Shown here one piece after another: positions 9,246 through 17,490 of a stretch of 64,000 nt of DNA (within the stretch, counting starts at the first letter, position 1; every line of letters begins with the position of its first letter). This DNA comes from Geothrix sp. (GTDB taxonomy: Bacteria; Acidobacteriota; Holophagae; Holophagales; Holophagaceae), in assembly GCA_030681515.1 (NCBI GenBank), contig JAUXSE010000045.1, positions 1 to 64,000 on the forward strand, written 5' to 3'. A program made the translations under genes and the position numbers. The notes below the pieces were generated by a model. That model did not search any database and was not told the origin of the DNA. It worked only from the letters and a program-made list of their open reading frames with translations.

Positions 9246-9794
9246 ATGGCGGATCCGATCAAGCTGGCCTACTTCATGGCGGTCAAGGAGGGCGCGAGCT
9301 ACCTCGGCGGGCTCCTGGTCACGGATACCTCGGGCATCCCGCTGGATTTCCGCTACACCGAGCCCATCACGCCCACGCGCCTGCAGAGCATCCTCTACGG
9401 CAAGTCCCTGGAGCCCCACCTCAAGGAGGAGGTGATCCAGAAGACCCTGCTCAAGGAACTGAAGACGCCGCCCGACCTGTTCATCCTCAGCGTCGCGGAA
9501 CTGGCCGGAGGCTGGTCCGGGGACGCGAGGTACCCGGTGCTGGCGGTGCAGAAGAGCCAGGAATCGCCCCTGGCGAAGGTGGGGGACGCCTTCCGGGCCG
9601 GGCCCAGGGATCTGCTCATCCAGCTGGCGGAGGGCGCGGCACCGCTGCGCGTGATGTTCGCGGCCTCGGTGGATGCGGTGGCCCAGGAACAGGCCGTGGT
9701 CAAGTTGCTGGAGGCGGGCTACCACATGGATCTCACCGAGCCCCTGGAGCGCGTGACGGCCGCGCTGCAGAGCCTGGTGGTGAAGGAACCCTAG
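9246..9794 (+). CDS. Conserved-looking hypothetical protein
   Basis: A 182-residue soluble protein without signal peptide or membrane segments. The ATG at 9246 follows GAGGTG five bases upstream, a strong ribosome-binding site. The sequence (MADPIKLAYFMAVKEG, then GGLLVTDTSGIPLDFRYTEPI and a C-terminal LLEAGYHMDLTEPLERVTAAL) has well-distributed hydrophobic strands and good coding character, but I do not recognise a family. The stop codon shares its last base with the 270-bp fold-back element. Before that element is counted, the gene would have been nearly contiguous with the following unknown gene and the FHA-GGDEF/kinase genes, so it may belong to that signalling operon. Confidence 0.75.
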   Translation: MADPIKLAYFMAVKEGASYLGGLLVTDTSGIPLDFRYTEPITPTRLQSILYGKSLEPHLKEEVIQKTLLKELKTPPDLFILSVAELAGGWSGDARYPVLAVQKSQESPLAKVGDAFRAGPRDLLIQLAEGAAPLRVMFAASVDAVAQEQAVVKLLEAGYHMDLTEPLERVTAALQSLVVKEP

Positions 9795-10063
9795 GGTCTT
9801 TTTTCAAACTGGGGTGCGGCCGCGCAAGGGGCGCCGCCCAAGTGAGACAAGGAGAACGACGATGACAATAGCGGCACTATTGGCAAGGAGTTCGACGCAG
9901 TATCGCGCCGGGCGCCGCCCCTTGCCCTCCGGGACGTGGCCAGCCACACCCCTGGCTGCGTTGGCGGCCTTGAACGATGTGCCGCATCGCCCTTCGGCCG
10001 CCGCCTTGCCATGGGCACGGCTGGCCGACGTCGCGGCTCACTCCCAGTTTGAAAAGAGACCCC
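9794..10063 (+). mobile_element. 270-bp MITE-like fold-back element with 20-bp terminal inverted repeats
   Basis: The terminal repeats at 9794-9813 and 10043-10062 match at 19 of 20 positions when one is reverse-complemented (left arm GGGTCTTTTTTCAAACTGGG). Nested inverted segments inside include 9824-9839 with 9910-9925 (15 of 16) and 9933-9945 with 10019-10032. No target-site duplication is evident. An AAGGAG at 9849-9854 precedes ATG 9862, opening a 72-codon frame that exits through the right repeat and stops at 10078-10080, inside the next gene. No transposase is present, so if mobile it is non-autonomous. Confidence 0.75.
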
Positions 10064-10064
10064 A

Positions 10065-10850
10065 ATGTTCGGCCGGGTGAAGGACGCGGTGGCGGACGCG
10101 GCGGAAACGCTGCGCCGCGCCTTCGCCGGGCTGACGGTGGTGGAGATGGCCCCGGAGCCCTTTCGTCCCCGGGGCCATGGCTCGGCGGCCCTCGGGGTCG
10201 AGCCCCGGACCGGCCTGGAGCCTCCCGTGGCGGCCTGGCGCGAGATGGGCCTGCTGAAAGAGGCTGTGGAAGGCCGGGCCCTCCAGCCCATCCGCGCCGA
10301 ACTCCATGCCGAAACCGGCTGGGCCCGGTGGGGCGTGGAGGCCGAAGTGGTGCGCATGACGCCGCTGGAGGCCGGCAAGGCCACCCAGATCGCCGTGCCG
10401 CCGCTGCCGCGCAGGGCCCAGGTCCTGGGACGGGTGGAGGCGCCCCTCCACCCCCCCGTGCGCCGGCTGTCGGATCCGCTGGTCTCGCCGGGTGCCCGGC
10501 GGATGGATCCCACCCTGGACGCCGGGAATGCCGCATCCGGACTGGAGATCATGCTGTCCCTGGCCGTGCCCATCCAGAGCGAGGACATCCAGCGGCTGCC
10601 GAAGGGCCTGTGGATGCGCTACAGCCTCCAGCTGGTGCGGGGAACGGGCGAGAACGTGCGGAACCTGGAGGTGATCGGGTTGTTCCGGATCCCCCGCAAG
10701 GGCGTGGCCGATCTGCGTCATGATCCTCGCCAAGGACGGATCCTGGTCCGCCTGGAACCCGCGGCGCTCAGGGCCGCCCGCGCGCCCTTCATCCTGGCCC
10801 GCCGCAAGGATGATGGCGTCCTGGTGAGCTGCTTCGTGGAGGATCCGTGA
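10065..10850 (+). CDS. Hypothetical protein next to the FHA-GGDEF genes
   Basis: A 261-residue protein of unrecognised family, without membrane segments. It has an amphipathic N terminus (MFGRVKDAVADAAETLRRAFAG) and a C-terminal half that looks like a beta-rich domain (LWMRYSLQLVRGTGENVRNLEVIGLFRIPRKG). ATG 10065 lies two bases after the fold-back element and has no Shine-Dalgarno sequence. An in-frame GTG at 10077 overlaps the stop of the element-borne small ORF as GTGA, so the real start could be the GTG with coupled translation. The gene ends in a GTGA overlap with the first FHA-GGDEF gene, which ties it to the signalling operon. Confidence 0.7.
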   Translation: MFGRVKDAVADAAETLRRAFAGLTVVEMAPEPFRPRGHGSAALGVEPRTGLEPPVAAWREMGLLKEAVEGRALQPIRAELHAETGWARWGVEAEVVRMTPLEAGKATQIAVPPLPRRAQVLGRVEAPLHPPVRRLSDPLVSPGARRMDPTLDAGNAASGLEIMLSLAVPIQSEDIQRLPKGLWMRYSLQLVRGTGENVRNLEVIGLFRIPRKGVADLRHDPRQGRILVRLEPAALRAARAPFILARRKDDGVLVSCFVEDP

Positions 10851-11785
10851 CGAAGAAAACCTCCCCCCACTCTCCCCTCCGTGCCGCTGGAGCCTTGCCG
10901 GACCTGCCCGAGATGCCGACGCTGGTGCGCACCAAGGCCGAAAGCGAGGCCCTCCGGACCCCGGCGGAGTGGGCCCTGGTGGCCTATGCGGGCGTGGCTC
11001 TGGGCCGCGTGTTCCCGCTTGCTCCGGGAGACGATCTCGTGGGCCGGGCGCCGGATGCGGGCGTGGCGCTGCTCGACGGTGAGGTGAGCCGCCATCACGC
11101 GCGGATCCGCGTGGCGGAGGGGCGGGTCCAGGTAGAGGATCTGGAATCCACCAATGGCACCCGCGTCAACGGAGAACTCATCCACGGTCCGGTGGTGTTG
11201 CAGGCCGGGGACCGGCTGGAGATCGGCGGCCACGTGCTCAAACTCGTGTTCCTCGATCCGCTGGAACGAGCCTTCCACGAGACGCTGCTGGATCTCAGCA
11301 CCAAGGATCCCCTCACGGGCCTGGCCAACCGGGGGAGGGCCCTGGCGGAATTCCAGAACCGCTTCGGCCTGAGCCTGCGCTATGGCCGCCCGCTTTCCGT
11401 CGTGATCTGCGATCTGGATCACTTCAAGCGGGTGAACGATGCCCATGGCCACGGGGCCGGGGACTTCGTGCTGCGCATCTTCGGGGAGCGTCTCCTGGCG
11501 ACCCTGCGCGAGGCGGATCTGGCGGGCCGCATCGGCGGGGAGGAGTTCATCATGGTGCTTCCGGAGACGGATCTGTCGGGGGCCCGCCCCTTCGCGGAAC
11601 GGCTGCGGGAGGCCATCGCCACGACGCCAGTGATGCTGCCCTCCGGGGGCGTCACCATCACGTGCAGCCTGGGCATCGCCGAACGGACCGCCGCGGATCT
11701 GGATGCCGGCCAGCTGATGGCGCGGGCCGATGCCGCCCTCTACCAGGCCAAGGCCGGGGGGCGGAATCGGGTCTGCGAGGGCTAG
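10847..11785 (+). CDS. FHA-GGDEF diguanylate cyclase (GGEEF)
   Basis: A 312-residue cytosolic protein predicted to make cyclic di-GMP. An FHA domain (about residues 55-135) shows the phosphothreonine-binding signature GRAP...SRHHARI...STNGTRVNG. A GGDEF domain follows (about residues 145-310) with DPLTGLANR, DLDHFKRVND, an active-site GGEEF and the inhibitory I-site RxxD (READ) exactly five residues before it. The start is a GTG in a GTGA overlap with the upstream gene. Placing a phosphothreonine reader on a cyclase, beside a Ser/Thr kinase gene, suggests control by phosphorylation. Both halves look intact, so enzymatic activity and product inhibition are expected. Confidence 0.93.
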   Translation: MTKKTSPHSPLRAAGALPDLPEMPTLVRTKAESEALRTPAEWALVAYAGVALGRVFPLAPGDDLVGRAPDAGVALLDGEVSRHHARIRVAEGRVQVEDLESTNGTRVNGELIHGPVVLQAGDRLEIGGHVLKLVFLDPLERAFHETLLDLSTKDPLTGLANRGRALAEFQNRFGLSLRYGRPLSVVICDLDHFKRVNDAHGHGAGDFVLRIFGERLLATLREADLAGRIGGEEFIMVLPETDLSGARPFAERLREAIATTPVMLPSGGVTITCSLGIAERTAADLDAGQLMARADAALYQAKAGGRNRVCEG

Positions 11786-11815
11786 GAGAACCGGAACTCA
11801 GCTAGACTTTCCCGG

Positions 11816-12748
11816 ATGCCCCTCGATCCCACGCCCCCCGAACTCCCCTCCTGGGACCCCGCCGCCGCGCCGGACGGGCTGGAACTCATCGAGGAGTTCG
11901 ACATGCCCGAATGGGTGCTGATCCGGTACGTGGGCCAGCCCATGGGAGAATTCATCCCGCTTCCCATGGAGGGGCTGGACCTGGGGCGGGCGCCGGAGAA
12001 CGCGCTCTGCCTGCCCGAGCCTGAGGTGAGCCGCCACCATGCCCGGCTGCGGATCTCCGAGGATCTTGAAGCCGTCGAGCTGAGGGATCTGGGATCCACC
12101 AACGGCGTGTTCGTGAATGGCCGCCGCGCGGAAGCGGATCCCGGCCCCGTGCGTCTCAAGGCGGGTGACGTGGTCCGGGTCGGGGCCCACGCCTTCAAGC
12201 TCAAGCACATGGACGCCCTGGAGCGCCGGTACCACCAGGATATGGCCGCGCGCACCACGCTGGATCCCCTCACCGGCGTGAGCAACCGGGCCACGGTGCT
12301 GCACCAGCTGGAAGCGCATTTCGAGCTGGCCCGCCGCCATCACCGGTCCCTGTCCGTGATCCTGGTGGACCTGGACTGGTTCAAGCAGGTCAACGATACG
12401 TACGGCCACCGGGCCGGTGACCGCGCCCTGGAAGCCTTCGGAACCCTGCTCCTGCGCCGCCTCCGGGGTTCCGATCCCGTGGGCCGCCTGGGCGGGGACG
12501 AATTCCTCGTCGTGCTTCCGGAAACCTCGGGAATGCTGGCCCTCACGGCCGCGGAGGATCTCCGCCAGGCGCTCGCGGACCAGCCACTGGAGCTGGAGGA
12601 TGGACAGAAGATCCTGATCACCTGCAGCCTCGGGGTGGCCGAGTTCAAGCCCGGGGATACCGATGGCGGGACCCTGCTCGCGCGGGCCGATGCGGCGCTC
12701 TACGGAGCCAAGGCCGGGGGGCGGAACCGCGCCGTCCCCGCCCCATGA
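11816..12748 (+). CDS. FHA-GGDEF diguanylate cyclase (GGDEF)
   Basis: A 310-residue paralogue of the preceding gene. The FHA domain has LGRAPENAL, SRHHARLRI and STNGVFVNG. The GGDEF domain has DPLTGVSNR, DLDWFKQVND, canonical GGDEF and an I-site RGSD five residues upstream. It ends with the same AKAGGRNR tail as its neighbour, consistent with tandem duplication. A 30-bp gap separates the two genes. The 3' end overlaps the kinase gene by ATGA, so cyclase and kinase are translationally coupled. The N-terminal 30 residues are acidic and differ from the first copy. Confidence 0.93.
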   Translation: MPLDPTPPELPSWDPAAAPDGLELIEEFDMPEWVLIRYVGQPMGEFIPLPMEGLDLGRAPENALCLPEPEVSRHHARLRISEDLEAVELRDLGSTNGVFVNGRRAEADPGPVRLKAGDVVRVGAHAFKLKHMDALERRYHQDMAARTTLDPLTGVSNRATVLHQLEAHFELARRHHRSLSVILVDLDWFKQVNDTYGHRAGDRALEAFGTLLLRRLRGSDPVGRLGGDEFLVVLPETSGMLALTAAEDLRQALADQPLELEDGQKILITCSLGVAEFKPGDTDGGTLLARADAALYGAKAGGRNRAVPAP

Positions 12749-14163
12749 ACGGACCGCGGCCTCCGGCGCAGATCGGTGGCGTGCGCCTGATGGAACCGCT
12801 GGGCGAGGGAGGCATGGCCCTGGTCTTCCGGGGCGAGGACCGGTTCCGCCCGGGGGTTTCCTGCGCCGTGAAGCTGCTGCGGCCAGAGGTCCACCGCGAC
12901 GCGGATCTGGTGCGCCGCTTCCTGCGCGAAGGCGAAGTGCTCACGTGCCTGGCGCACCCGAACCTGGTGGAGATCCTCGCCTTCGGGCACAGCGGCGCCT
13001 GGCCCTACCTGGTGATGGAACTGCTGCCCGGCGGCAGCCTGAAGGCCTGCCGGGGCGAGGCGCCCGCCCATCTGGCGCGCCGGCTGATCCCGGTCTGCGG
13101 CGCCCTCGGCGTGGCCCATGGCGCGGGCGTGGTCCACCGCGACCTCAAGCCGTCGAACCTGCTCTTCGCCGCCGACGGCCGCCTGAAGGTGACGGATTTC
13201 GGGGTGTGCTTCTGGGAAGGCGAGGAGGGGCGCACCCGCGCCACCCGCAGCCAGATGGTGGTCGGCACCCTCGGCTACATGGCGCCGGAGCAGCACGGGG
13301 ATCCGCGCCGGGTGGACGGCCGCTGCGATGTCTATGCCCTGGGCGCGATCCTGTACGAGTTCACCACGGGGCAGGCCTATGCGCAGGTGCAGTTGGCCCC
13401 CGCCGCCAGTCGGCCGGGCTTCCCGCCCAGGCTTGCGGGGCTGGTGATGCGGGCCCTGCAGCCGGATCCCTCGAAGCGCCTGCCCGATATGGAGGCATTT
13501 GGACAGGAGCTGTCCACCTGGCTCGAAAGCGCCGAGGCGGCGGGCTGGGGAGAGGAACCCCTGCCGGGTTTCGCCGTCCGGGACCGGGAGACGGCCACCA
13601 TCGCGGGTTCCCGGCGCGACGAGGGCCCCGGGATCCGGCTCGCGCCCTACCTGGACGCCCTGGCCACCGGCCCCGTGGGAATCCGCCGGTCCGCGGCGGA
13701 GGGGCTGGTGTCGGCGGTCCGGTCCGGGGATGGCGCTTGGCTGGCCGAGGCTCTCGCGCACGCCCCCGAGGGCGCCCGTTTCGCGCTGGCGCGGGCCATG
13801 GGGAAGGTGGGAGGCGCGGAATCCCTCCGGCCCCTTCTGGCGCTGCTGGCGGATCCCTTCGCCCAGCGCGAGGCCGCGGAAGCCGCCGCGGAGGTGGCCC
13901 TGCGCACCGGGCAGATCGAGGCCGCGCGCGAGGCCCTGCGTGAGCCGGGGCTGGGCGCGGCCTGGCGCTGGACCGCCCGCGCCGCGCTGGGCGACGAGGC
14001 CTGGGTCCGGGCCCTGGCGGTCGAGTGGCCGGGCCTCGCGCCGCCGTTCAGGCTCCAGGCCCTGGAGGCCGGACGGCGTCTTCCAGAGATCCTGAAGGCC
14101 ACCGCGAAGGCCGCCACCGCCGACGCGGCCGGTCAGGCCCGGCCCGTCTGGGACATGCTCTGA
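12745..14163 (+). CDS. Soluble Ser/Thr protein kinase with C-terminal HEAT-like repeats
   Basis: A 472-residue Hanks-type kinase. The glycine loop GEGGMALVF is at residues 20-28, the ATP-binding Lys is K43 in AVKLL, the catalytic loop is HRDLKPSN (about 132-139), followed by DFG and APEQ in the activation segment. The kinase domain ends near residue 260. The remainder (about 290-460) is a series of helical pairs rich in Ala/Leu (RRSAAEGLVSAV, ESLRPLLALLADPFAQREAAEAAAEVAL), which looks like HEAT/Armadillo repeats. No transmembrane helix is seen. This differs from the common membrane PknB type. Coupling to two FHA-cyclase genes implies that FHA domains bind this kinase or its phosphorylated targets. 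Confidence 0.92.
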   Translation: MNGPRPPAQIGGVRLMEPLGEGGMALVFRGEDRFRPGVSCAVKLLRPEVHRDADLVRRFLREGEVLTCLAHPNLVEILAFGHSGAWPYLVMELLPGGSLKACRGEAPAHLARRLIPVCGALGVAHGAGVVHRDLKPSNLLFAADGRLKVTDFGVCFWEGEEGRTRATRSQMVVGTLGYMAPEQHGDPRRVDGRCDVYALGAILYEFTTGQAYAQVQLAPAASRPGFPPRLAGLVMRALQPDPSKRLPDMEAFGQELSTWLESAEAAGWGEEPLPGFAVRDRETATIAGSRRDEGPGIRLAPYLDALATGPVGIRRSAAEGLVSAVRSGDGAWLAEALAHAPEGARFALARAMGKVGGAESLRPLLALLADPFAQREAAEAAAEVALRTGQIEAAREALREPGLGAAWRWTARAALGDEAWVRALAVEWPGLAPPFRLQALEAGRRLPEILKATAKAATADAAGQARPVWDML

Positions 14164-14240
14164 CCCGGGCTGGGGATGCCATCGGCGCTTCCCGGCGCGG
14201 CGTCCTGCGGGTGGGCTCCGGGGATGGCTGGAGGGGGCGA

Positions 14241-14756
14241 TCAGCCCCGGGCCGGAAGGAGCGGGTTCATCAGGAACGGCAGGGGCCGGATGGATCGGCG
14301 CTCCCAGGTGCGGTCCGGGGATGTCCGGCGGGGGGGCGGCGCATCGGCCACCATGCCCAGCTCCGGGAACTCCAGGGATTCCTGGAACCAGGGGGCCATC
14401 CAGGAGAGGGGGAATACCCAGAGACCATCTGATCGGGCGCCTTCGTTCCGGCGGTCCAGGAGGTGCCGCAGGTGGCCGTAGACCGCACCCGGCGTCTCGC
14501 CATGCAGGTTCACGATGGCGGTGCGGCGGAGGTCAGACAGCAGGCCCCTGTGGTCAAGGAGGGCCGGCACGAGGCCCCGGCCATCCAGGGACACCAGGTC
14601 GAATCCGGCGGCACGGTCCGGAAGGCGCCGCCGAGTGTGGAGATCCGCGTGCGCGCCGACCAACCCCAGCTGGAACCGGAAGAAGGCCTCCGCCCGGGGC
14701 CAGATGGAAATGTCCTCTTCCACGAACAGGATCTGGACGATATGGCCTCGGCCCAT
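14241..14756 (-). CDS. Hypothetical protein, possibly a degenerate receiver-like domain
   Basis: A 171-residue product. It opens with a Rossmann-like strand HIVQILFVEEDISIW and later has GFDLVSLDGRGLVPALL and RRTAIVNLHGETPGAVYGHL, a rhythm reminiscent of a response-regulator or ParA-like alpha/beta fold. The canonical acidic pair and phospho-Asp cannot be placed with confidence. The start at ATG 14756 has GGGGG five bases upstream. A longer frame to 14990 would overlap the neighbouring small gene and lacks support. It lies on the opposite strand to the kinase, with which it converges. The coding call is moderate. Confidence 0.5.
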   Translation of the reverse strand: MGRGHIVQILFVEEDISIWPRAEAFFRFQLGLVGAHADLHTRRRLPDRAAGFDLVSLDGRGLVPALLDHRGLLSDLRRTAIVNLHGETPGAVYGHLRHLLDRRNEGARSDGLWVFPLSWMAPWFQESLEFPELGMVADAPPPRRTSPDRTWERRSIRPLPFLMNPLLPARG

Positions 14757-14841
14757 TGCGCCCCCAGGACACGCCATCAGGATTGGCCCGTCAAGCCTAC
14801 CGTCCTTTGCTTGCGATGCCTTGTTTTTCCGATCCGGAGCG

Positions 14842-15102
14842 TCAGGCCTGGCGACTCCGCTCCGCCACCTTGTCCAGCATGTCCCAGATCTGATGGCAGT
14901 CTTCGCAGGAAGACCGCGGGTAGCCGCAGGGGAAGCCCTCCACGCCAATGCCCTGGCACTTGGGGGTGCGGAAGAAGAAGAGAAGCTCATTCAGGGAGGT
15001 CTGGACGCGGGCGCGCAGGGCCTCGTCCGGCAGCGCCCGCAGATCCTGGATGAGGTTCCACTCCGCGGCGCTGAGTTCGGGACGGTCGCTGGATGGGGAC
15101 AT
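14842..15102 (-). CDS. Small Cys-containing hypothetical protein
   Basis: An 86-residue soluble protein with a helical N terminus (LSAAEWNLIQDLRALPDEAL) and a Cys-rich second half: TPKCQGIGVEGFPCGYPRSSCEDCHQIWDML. Four cysteines and a histidine could bind zinc or an Fe-S cluster, and one segment reads CEDCH, a possible single heme-c motif. It has no signal peptide, so heme attachment is unlikely. It is divergent from nrfH across a 186-bp gap holding a hairpin. I do not recognise a family. Confidence 0.65.
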   Translation of the reverse strand: MSPSSDRPELSAAEWNLIQDLRALPDEALRARVQTSLNELLFFFRTPKCQGIGVEGFPCGYPRSSCEDCHQIWDMLDKVAERSRQA

Positions 15103-15180
15103 GGACGCTCCGGAGGGGCTGAGTATACCGGGCCGTGCCGGGTTCGCGGAACGGGCGGGAAGTTCCGGCGGCCATGGGGA

Positions 15181-15209
15181 CGGAAGGACCGGTGCCGCCG
15201 GTCCTTCCG
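15181..15209 (+). other. Perfect 12-bp hairpin between divergent genes
   Basis: CGGAAGGACCGG (15181-15192) and its exact complement (15198-15209) enclose a 5-nt loop and are followed by TTTGTCT. It lies 79 bases upstream of nrfH. It could be an attenuator in the nrf leader or a weak terminator. The U-tract is poor. Confidence 0.55.
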
Positions 15210-15288
15210 TTTGTCTATGGGTGAGTCGTGTAAATTAAGGATTGACGAGTCCGAATTTTGTTTTCATGCTCTCCTTCGTGCCAGGCCG

Positions 15289-15813
15289 ATGCCGGGCACC
15301 TCGATGGGATGCCCCGTGAGTGGAAAGCGCCGACTCCTCTTCTTCAGCCTGGCCGCCAGCGTCTTCCTGGGGGTGTTCCTGGGCTCCGGGGCCTACACGT
15401 TCGTATCGGCCCATGGCACCTCGTACCTGTCCAATGACCCGCAGGTCTGCACGAACTGCCACATCATGCGGGAGGAGTACGATGGCTGGCGGCACGGATC
15501 CCACCATGCGGTGGCCACCTGCAACGATTGCCATCTGCCCCATGACAACGTGGTGCACAAGCTCTTCGTGAAGGCCAGCAACGGCTACTACCACTCCAAG
15601 GCCTTCACGCTCCAGAATTTCCCGGAACCCATCCGGATCAAGCCCTCCAACGCCAAGGTGCTGGAGGACAACTGCCTCCGCTGCCACGGCGAGCTGACCG
15701 ATGAGATCACCGCCCACGGCACCCTGGGCGTCCCCAGCGACCCCAGCCTGAAAGCCGACCTCTACGGCTGCGTCCGATGCCACCAGAGCGTGGGCCACGG
15801 CCCCACCCGATGA
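15289..15813 (+). CDS. nrfH: NrfH, tetraheme quinol dehydrogenase of the nitrite reductase complex
   Basis: A 174-residue NapC/NirT-family membrane cytochrome c. An N-terminal anchor (RLLFFSLAASVFLGVFLGSGAYTF) precedes four CxxCH heme sites: CTNCH, CNDCH, CLRCH and CVRCH. It oxidises menaquinol at the periplasmic face and passes electrons to NrfA, encoded 64 bases downstream. Possible starts are ATG 15289, ATG 15304 and GTG 15316. The last has GGGA upstream, but the first is listed to avoid losing sequence. The family and operon are clear. Only the exact N terminus is uncertain. Confidence 0.93.
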   Translation: MPGTSMGCPVSGKRRLLFFSLAASVFLGVFLGSGAYTFVSAHGTSYLSNDPQVCTNCHIMREEYDGWRHGSHHAVATCNDCHLPHDNVVHKLFVKASNGYYHSKAFTLQNFPEPIRIKPSNAKVLEDNCLRCHGELTDEITAHGTLGVPSDPSLKADLYGCVRCHQSVGHGPTR

Positions 15814-15877
15814 CCTTCCTTCATTCCCCGACCCCCAACCTGACGATGCGTGCCACCCACGCGGGAGGATCCCTCCG

Positions 15878-17368
15878 ATGACCGACAACCCCACTCCCAT
15901 GCTCTCCCGTCCCTACGTCCGGATGGGGCTCCTGGCCGCCGCCGCCGCCCTGGCCACGGTGCTGGTGATGTCCTTGTACACGAGCATCTCCAGCCGCAAG
16001 GCTGAGGCCCGCCAGACCAGCTTCAAGGTGGTGGACCTCGACGAGAAGACCGTGGATCCCGCCCAGTGGGGGAAGAACTTCCCCCGCCAGTACGACGCCT
16101 ACCTGCGCACCGCCGAGAAGTACGGCACCAAGTACGGCGGCGCCGGAAGCGAGGCCATGCCCATCAGCCGGCTCAAGGAGGACCCCCGGCTGGTGACCAT
16201 GTTCGACGGCTATCCCTTCTCCATTGACTTCAACCAGCGCCGGGGCCACGCCTACATGCTGGAGGACCAGCTCAAGACCAGGCGCGTCACCGAGCGCAAG
16301 CAGACCGGCTCCTGCCTCCACTGCCACGCCTCCAACACCGTGGCCTACCGCGAAGAGGGGCTGAAGGGCGGCGCTCCCGGCACCCTGGACGAGGCCTTCA
16401 CCAGCCCCAACGCCCAGGCCCAGCTCATGGCCGGTTTCGAGGCCGTCTGCAAGCTGCCCTACGGCGAGGCCGTCAAGGCCTTGAAGCACCCCGTGGCCTG
16501 CATTGACTGCCACGACCCCAAGAGCATGGCCCTGCGCGTCACCAAGCCCGGCTTCATCCGGGGCATCGAGGCCCTGTCCAAGAGTGCCGATCCCCTGCCG
16601 CACCTTCCCTCCATCGAGAAGTGGCGCAAGGGCGACCGCTCCCTGCCCTACGATGCCAACCGGGATGCCTCCCGCCAGGAGATGCGCTCCATGGTCTGCG
16701 GCCAGTGCCACGTGGAGTACTACTGCGGCCCCAAGACCACGCTGTTCTTCCCCTGGAACAACGGCCTGAAGGTCGAGCAGATCGAGGCCACCTACGACGC
16801 CTACAAGTTCCCCGATGGCGGCCGGTTCTTCGACTGGAAGCACGCCAGGACCGGGGCCGAGGCGCTCAAGGCCCAGCACCCCGAATTCGAGATGTGGAGC
16901 CAGGGCATCCACGCCCGCTCCGGCGTGTCCTGCGCCGACTGCCACATGCCCTACAAGCGCGAGGGCGCCATCAAGATCACCGATCACCAGGTCCGCAGCC
17001 CCCTCCTCGATGTGACCCGCTCCTGCCAGACCTGCCACCGCTTCCCCGAGGTGGAGCTGAAGGCCCGGGTCACGGCCATCCAGGACCGCACCAAGGCCCT
17101 CATGGACCGCGCCGAGGATGCCATCGTCGCCCTCATCGCCGATATCGAAGCCGCCAAGAAGGCCGGCGTGGACGAGGCCAAGCTCAAGCCCGTCCTCGAA
17201 CTCCAGCGCAAGGCCCAGTGGCGCGTGGACTTCGTCAACGCCGAGAACTCCATGGGCTTCCACGCCCCCCAGGAAGCCGCCCGCATCCTCGGCGAAGCCG
17301 TGGACTACGGCCGCCAGGGCCAGATCGCCCTGCGGGATCTGGGGGCCGCCAAGGTGGCGAAGAAGTAG
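15878..17368 (+). CDS. nrfA: NrfA, pentaheme ammonia-forming nitrite reductase (all-CxxCH variant)
   Basis: A 496-residue periplasmic cytochrome c that reduces nitrite to ammonium with six electrons. The signal anchor is about residues 12-35. Five heme motifs appear in order: CLHCH, CIDCH, CGQCH, CADCH and CQTCH. In classical NrfA the first, catalytic heme is bound by CxxCK. Here it is CxxCH, a known but less common variant. Around heme 3 the sequence [20 protein letters not shown] and around heme 4 [20 protein letters not shown] are diagnostic of NrfA and include the conserved active-site Tyr and His. It follows nrfH and is closed by a strong terminator. Confidence 0.96.
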   Translation: MTDNPTPMLSRPYVRMGLLAAAAALATVLVMSLYTSISSRKAEARQTSFKVVDLDEKTVDPAQWGKNFPRQYDAYLRTAEKYGTKYGGAGSEAMPISRLKEDPRLVTMFDGYPFSIDFNQRRGHAYMLEDQLKTRRVTERKQTGSCLHCHASNTVAYREEGLKGGAPGTLDEAFTSPNAQAQLMAGFEAVCKLPYGEAVKALKHPVACIDCHDPKSMALRVTKPGFIRGIEALSKSADPLPHLPSIEKWRKGDRSLPYDANRDASRQEMRSMVCGQCHVEYYCGPKTTLFFPWNNGLKVEQIEATYDAYKFPDGGRFFDWKHARTGAEALKAQHPEFEMWSQGIHARSGVSCADCHMPYKREGAIKITDHQVRSPLLDVTRSCQTCHRFPEVELKARVTAIQDRTKALMDRAEDAIVALIADIEAAKKAGVDEAKLKPVLELQRKAQWRVDFVNAENSMGFHAPQEAARILGEAVDYGRQGQIALRDLGAAKVAKK

Positions 17369-17383
17369 GCGGTCCTTGTCCGC

Positions 17384-17418
17384 CCAGGGGGCCGGCTCCG
17401 CCGGCCCCCTGGCTTTTT
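17384..17418 (+). terminator. Rho-independent terminator after nrfHA
   Basis: A 12-bp GC-rich stem (CCAGGGGGCCGG at 17384-17395 with 17401-17412), a 5-nt loop and a CTTTTT tract follow 15 bases after the nrfA stop codon. Confidence 0.9.
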
Positions 17419-17490
17419 CCCGGAACCCTTGACGGCGACAGCCGATGTCCCGAGGCTGGAAGTCTCATCTCCAGTCCTCCGGGAGGCTTC

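Noticed and set aside
14842-15102. CEDCH as a cytochrome c heme site
   Set aside because: The protein has no signal peptide, so heme attachment in the periplasm is not expected. Zinc binding is more likely.
15821-17263. Minus-strand frame opposite nrfA
   Set aside because: Composition is Gly/Val/Leu-rich without motifs, while nrfA on the plus strand is unambiguous.
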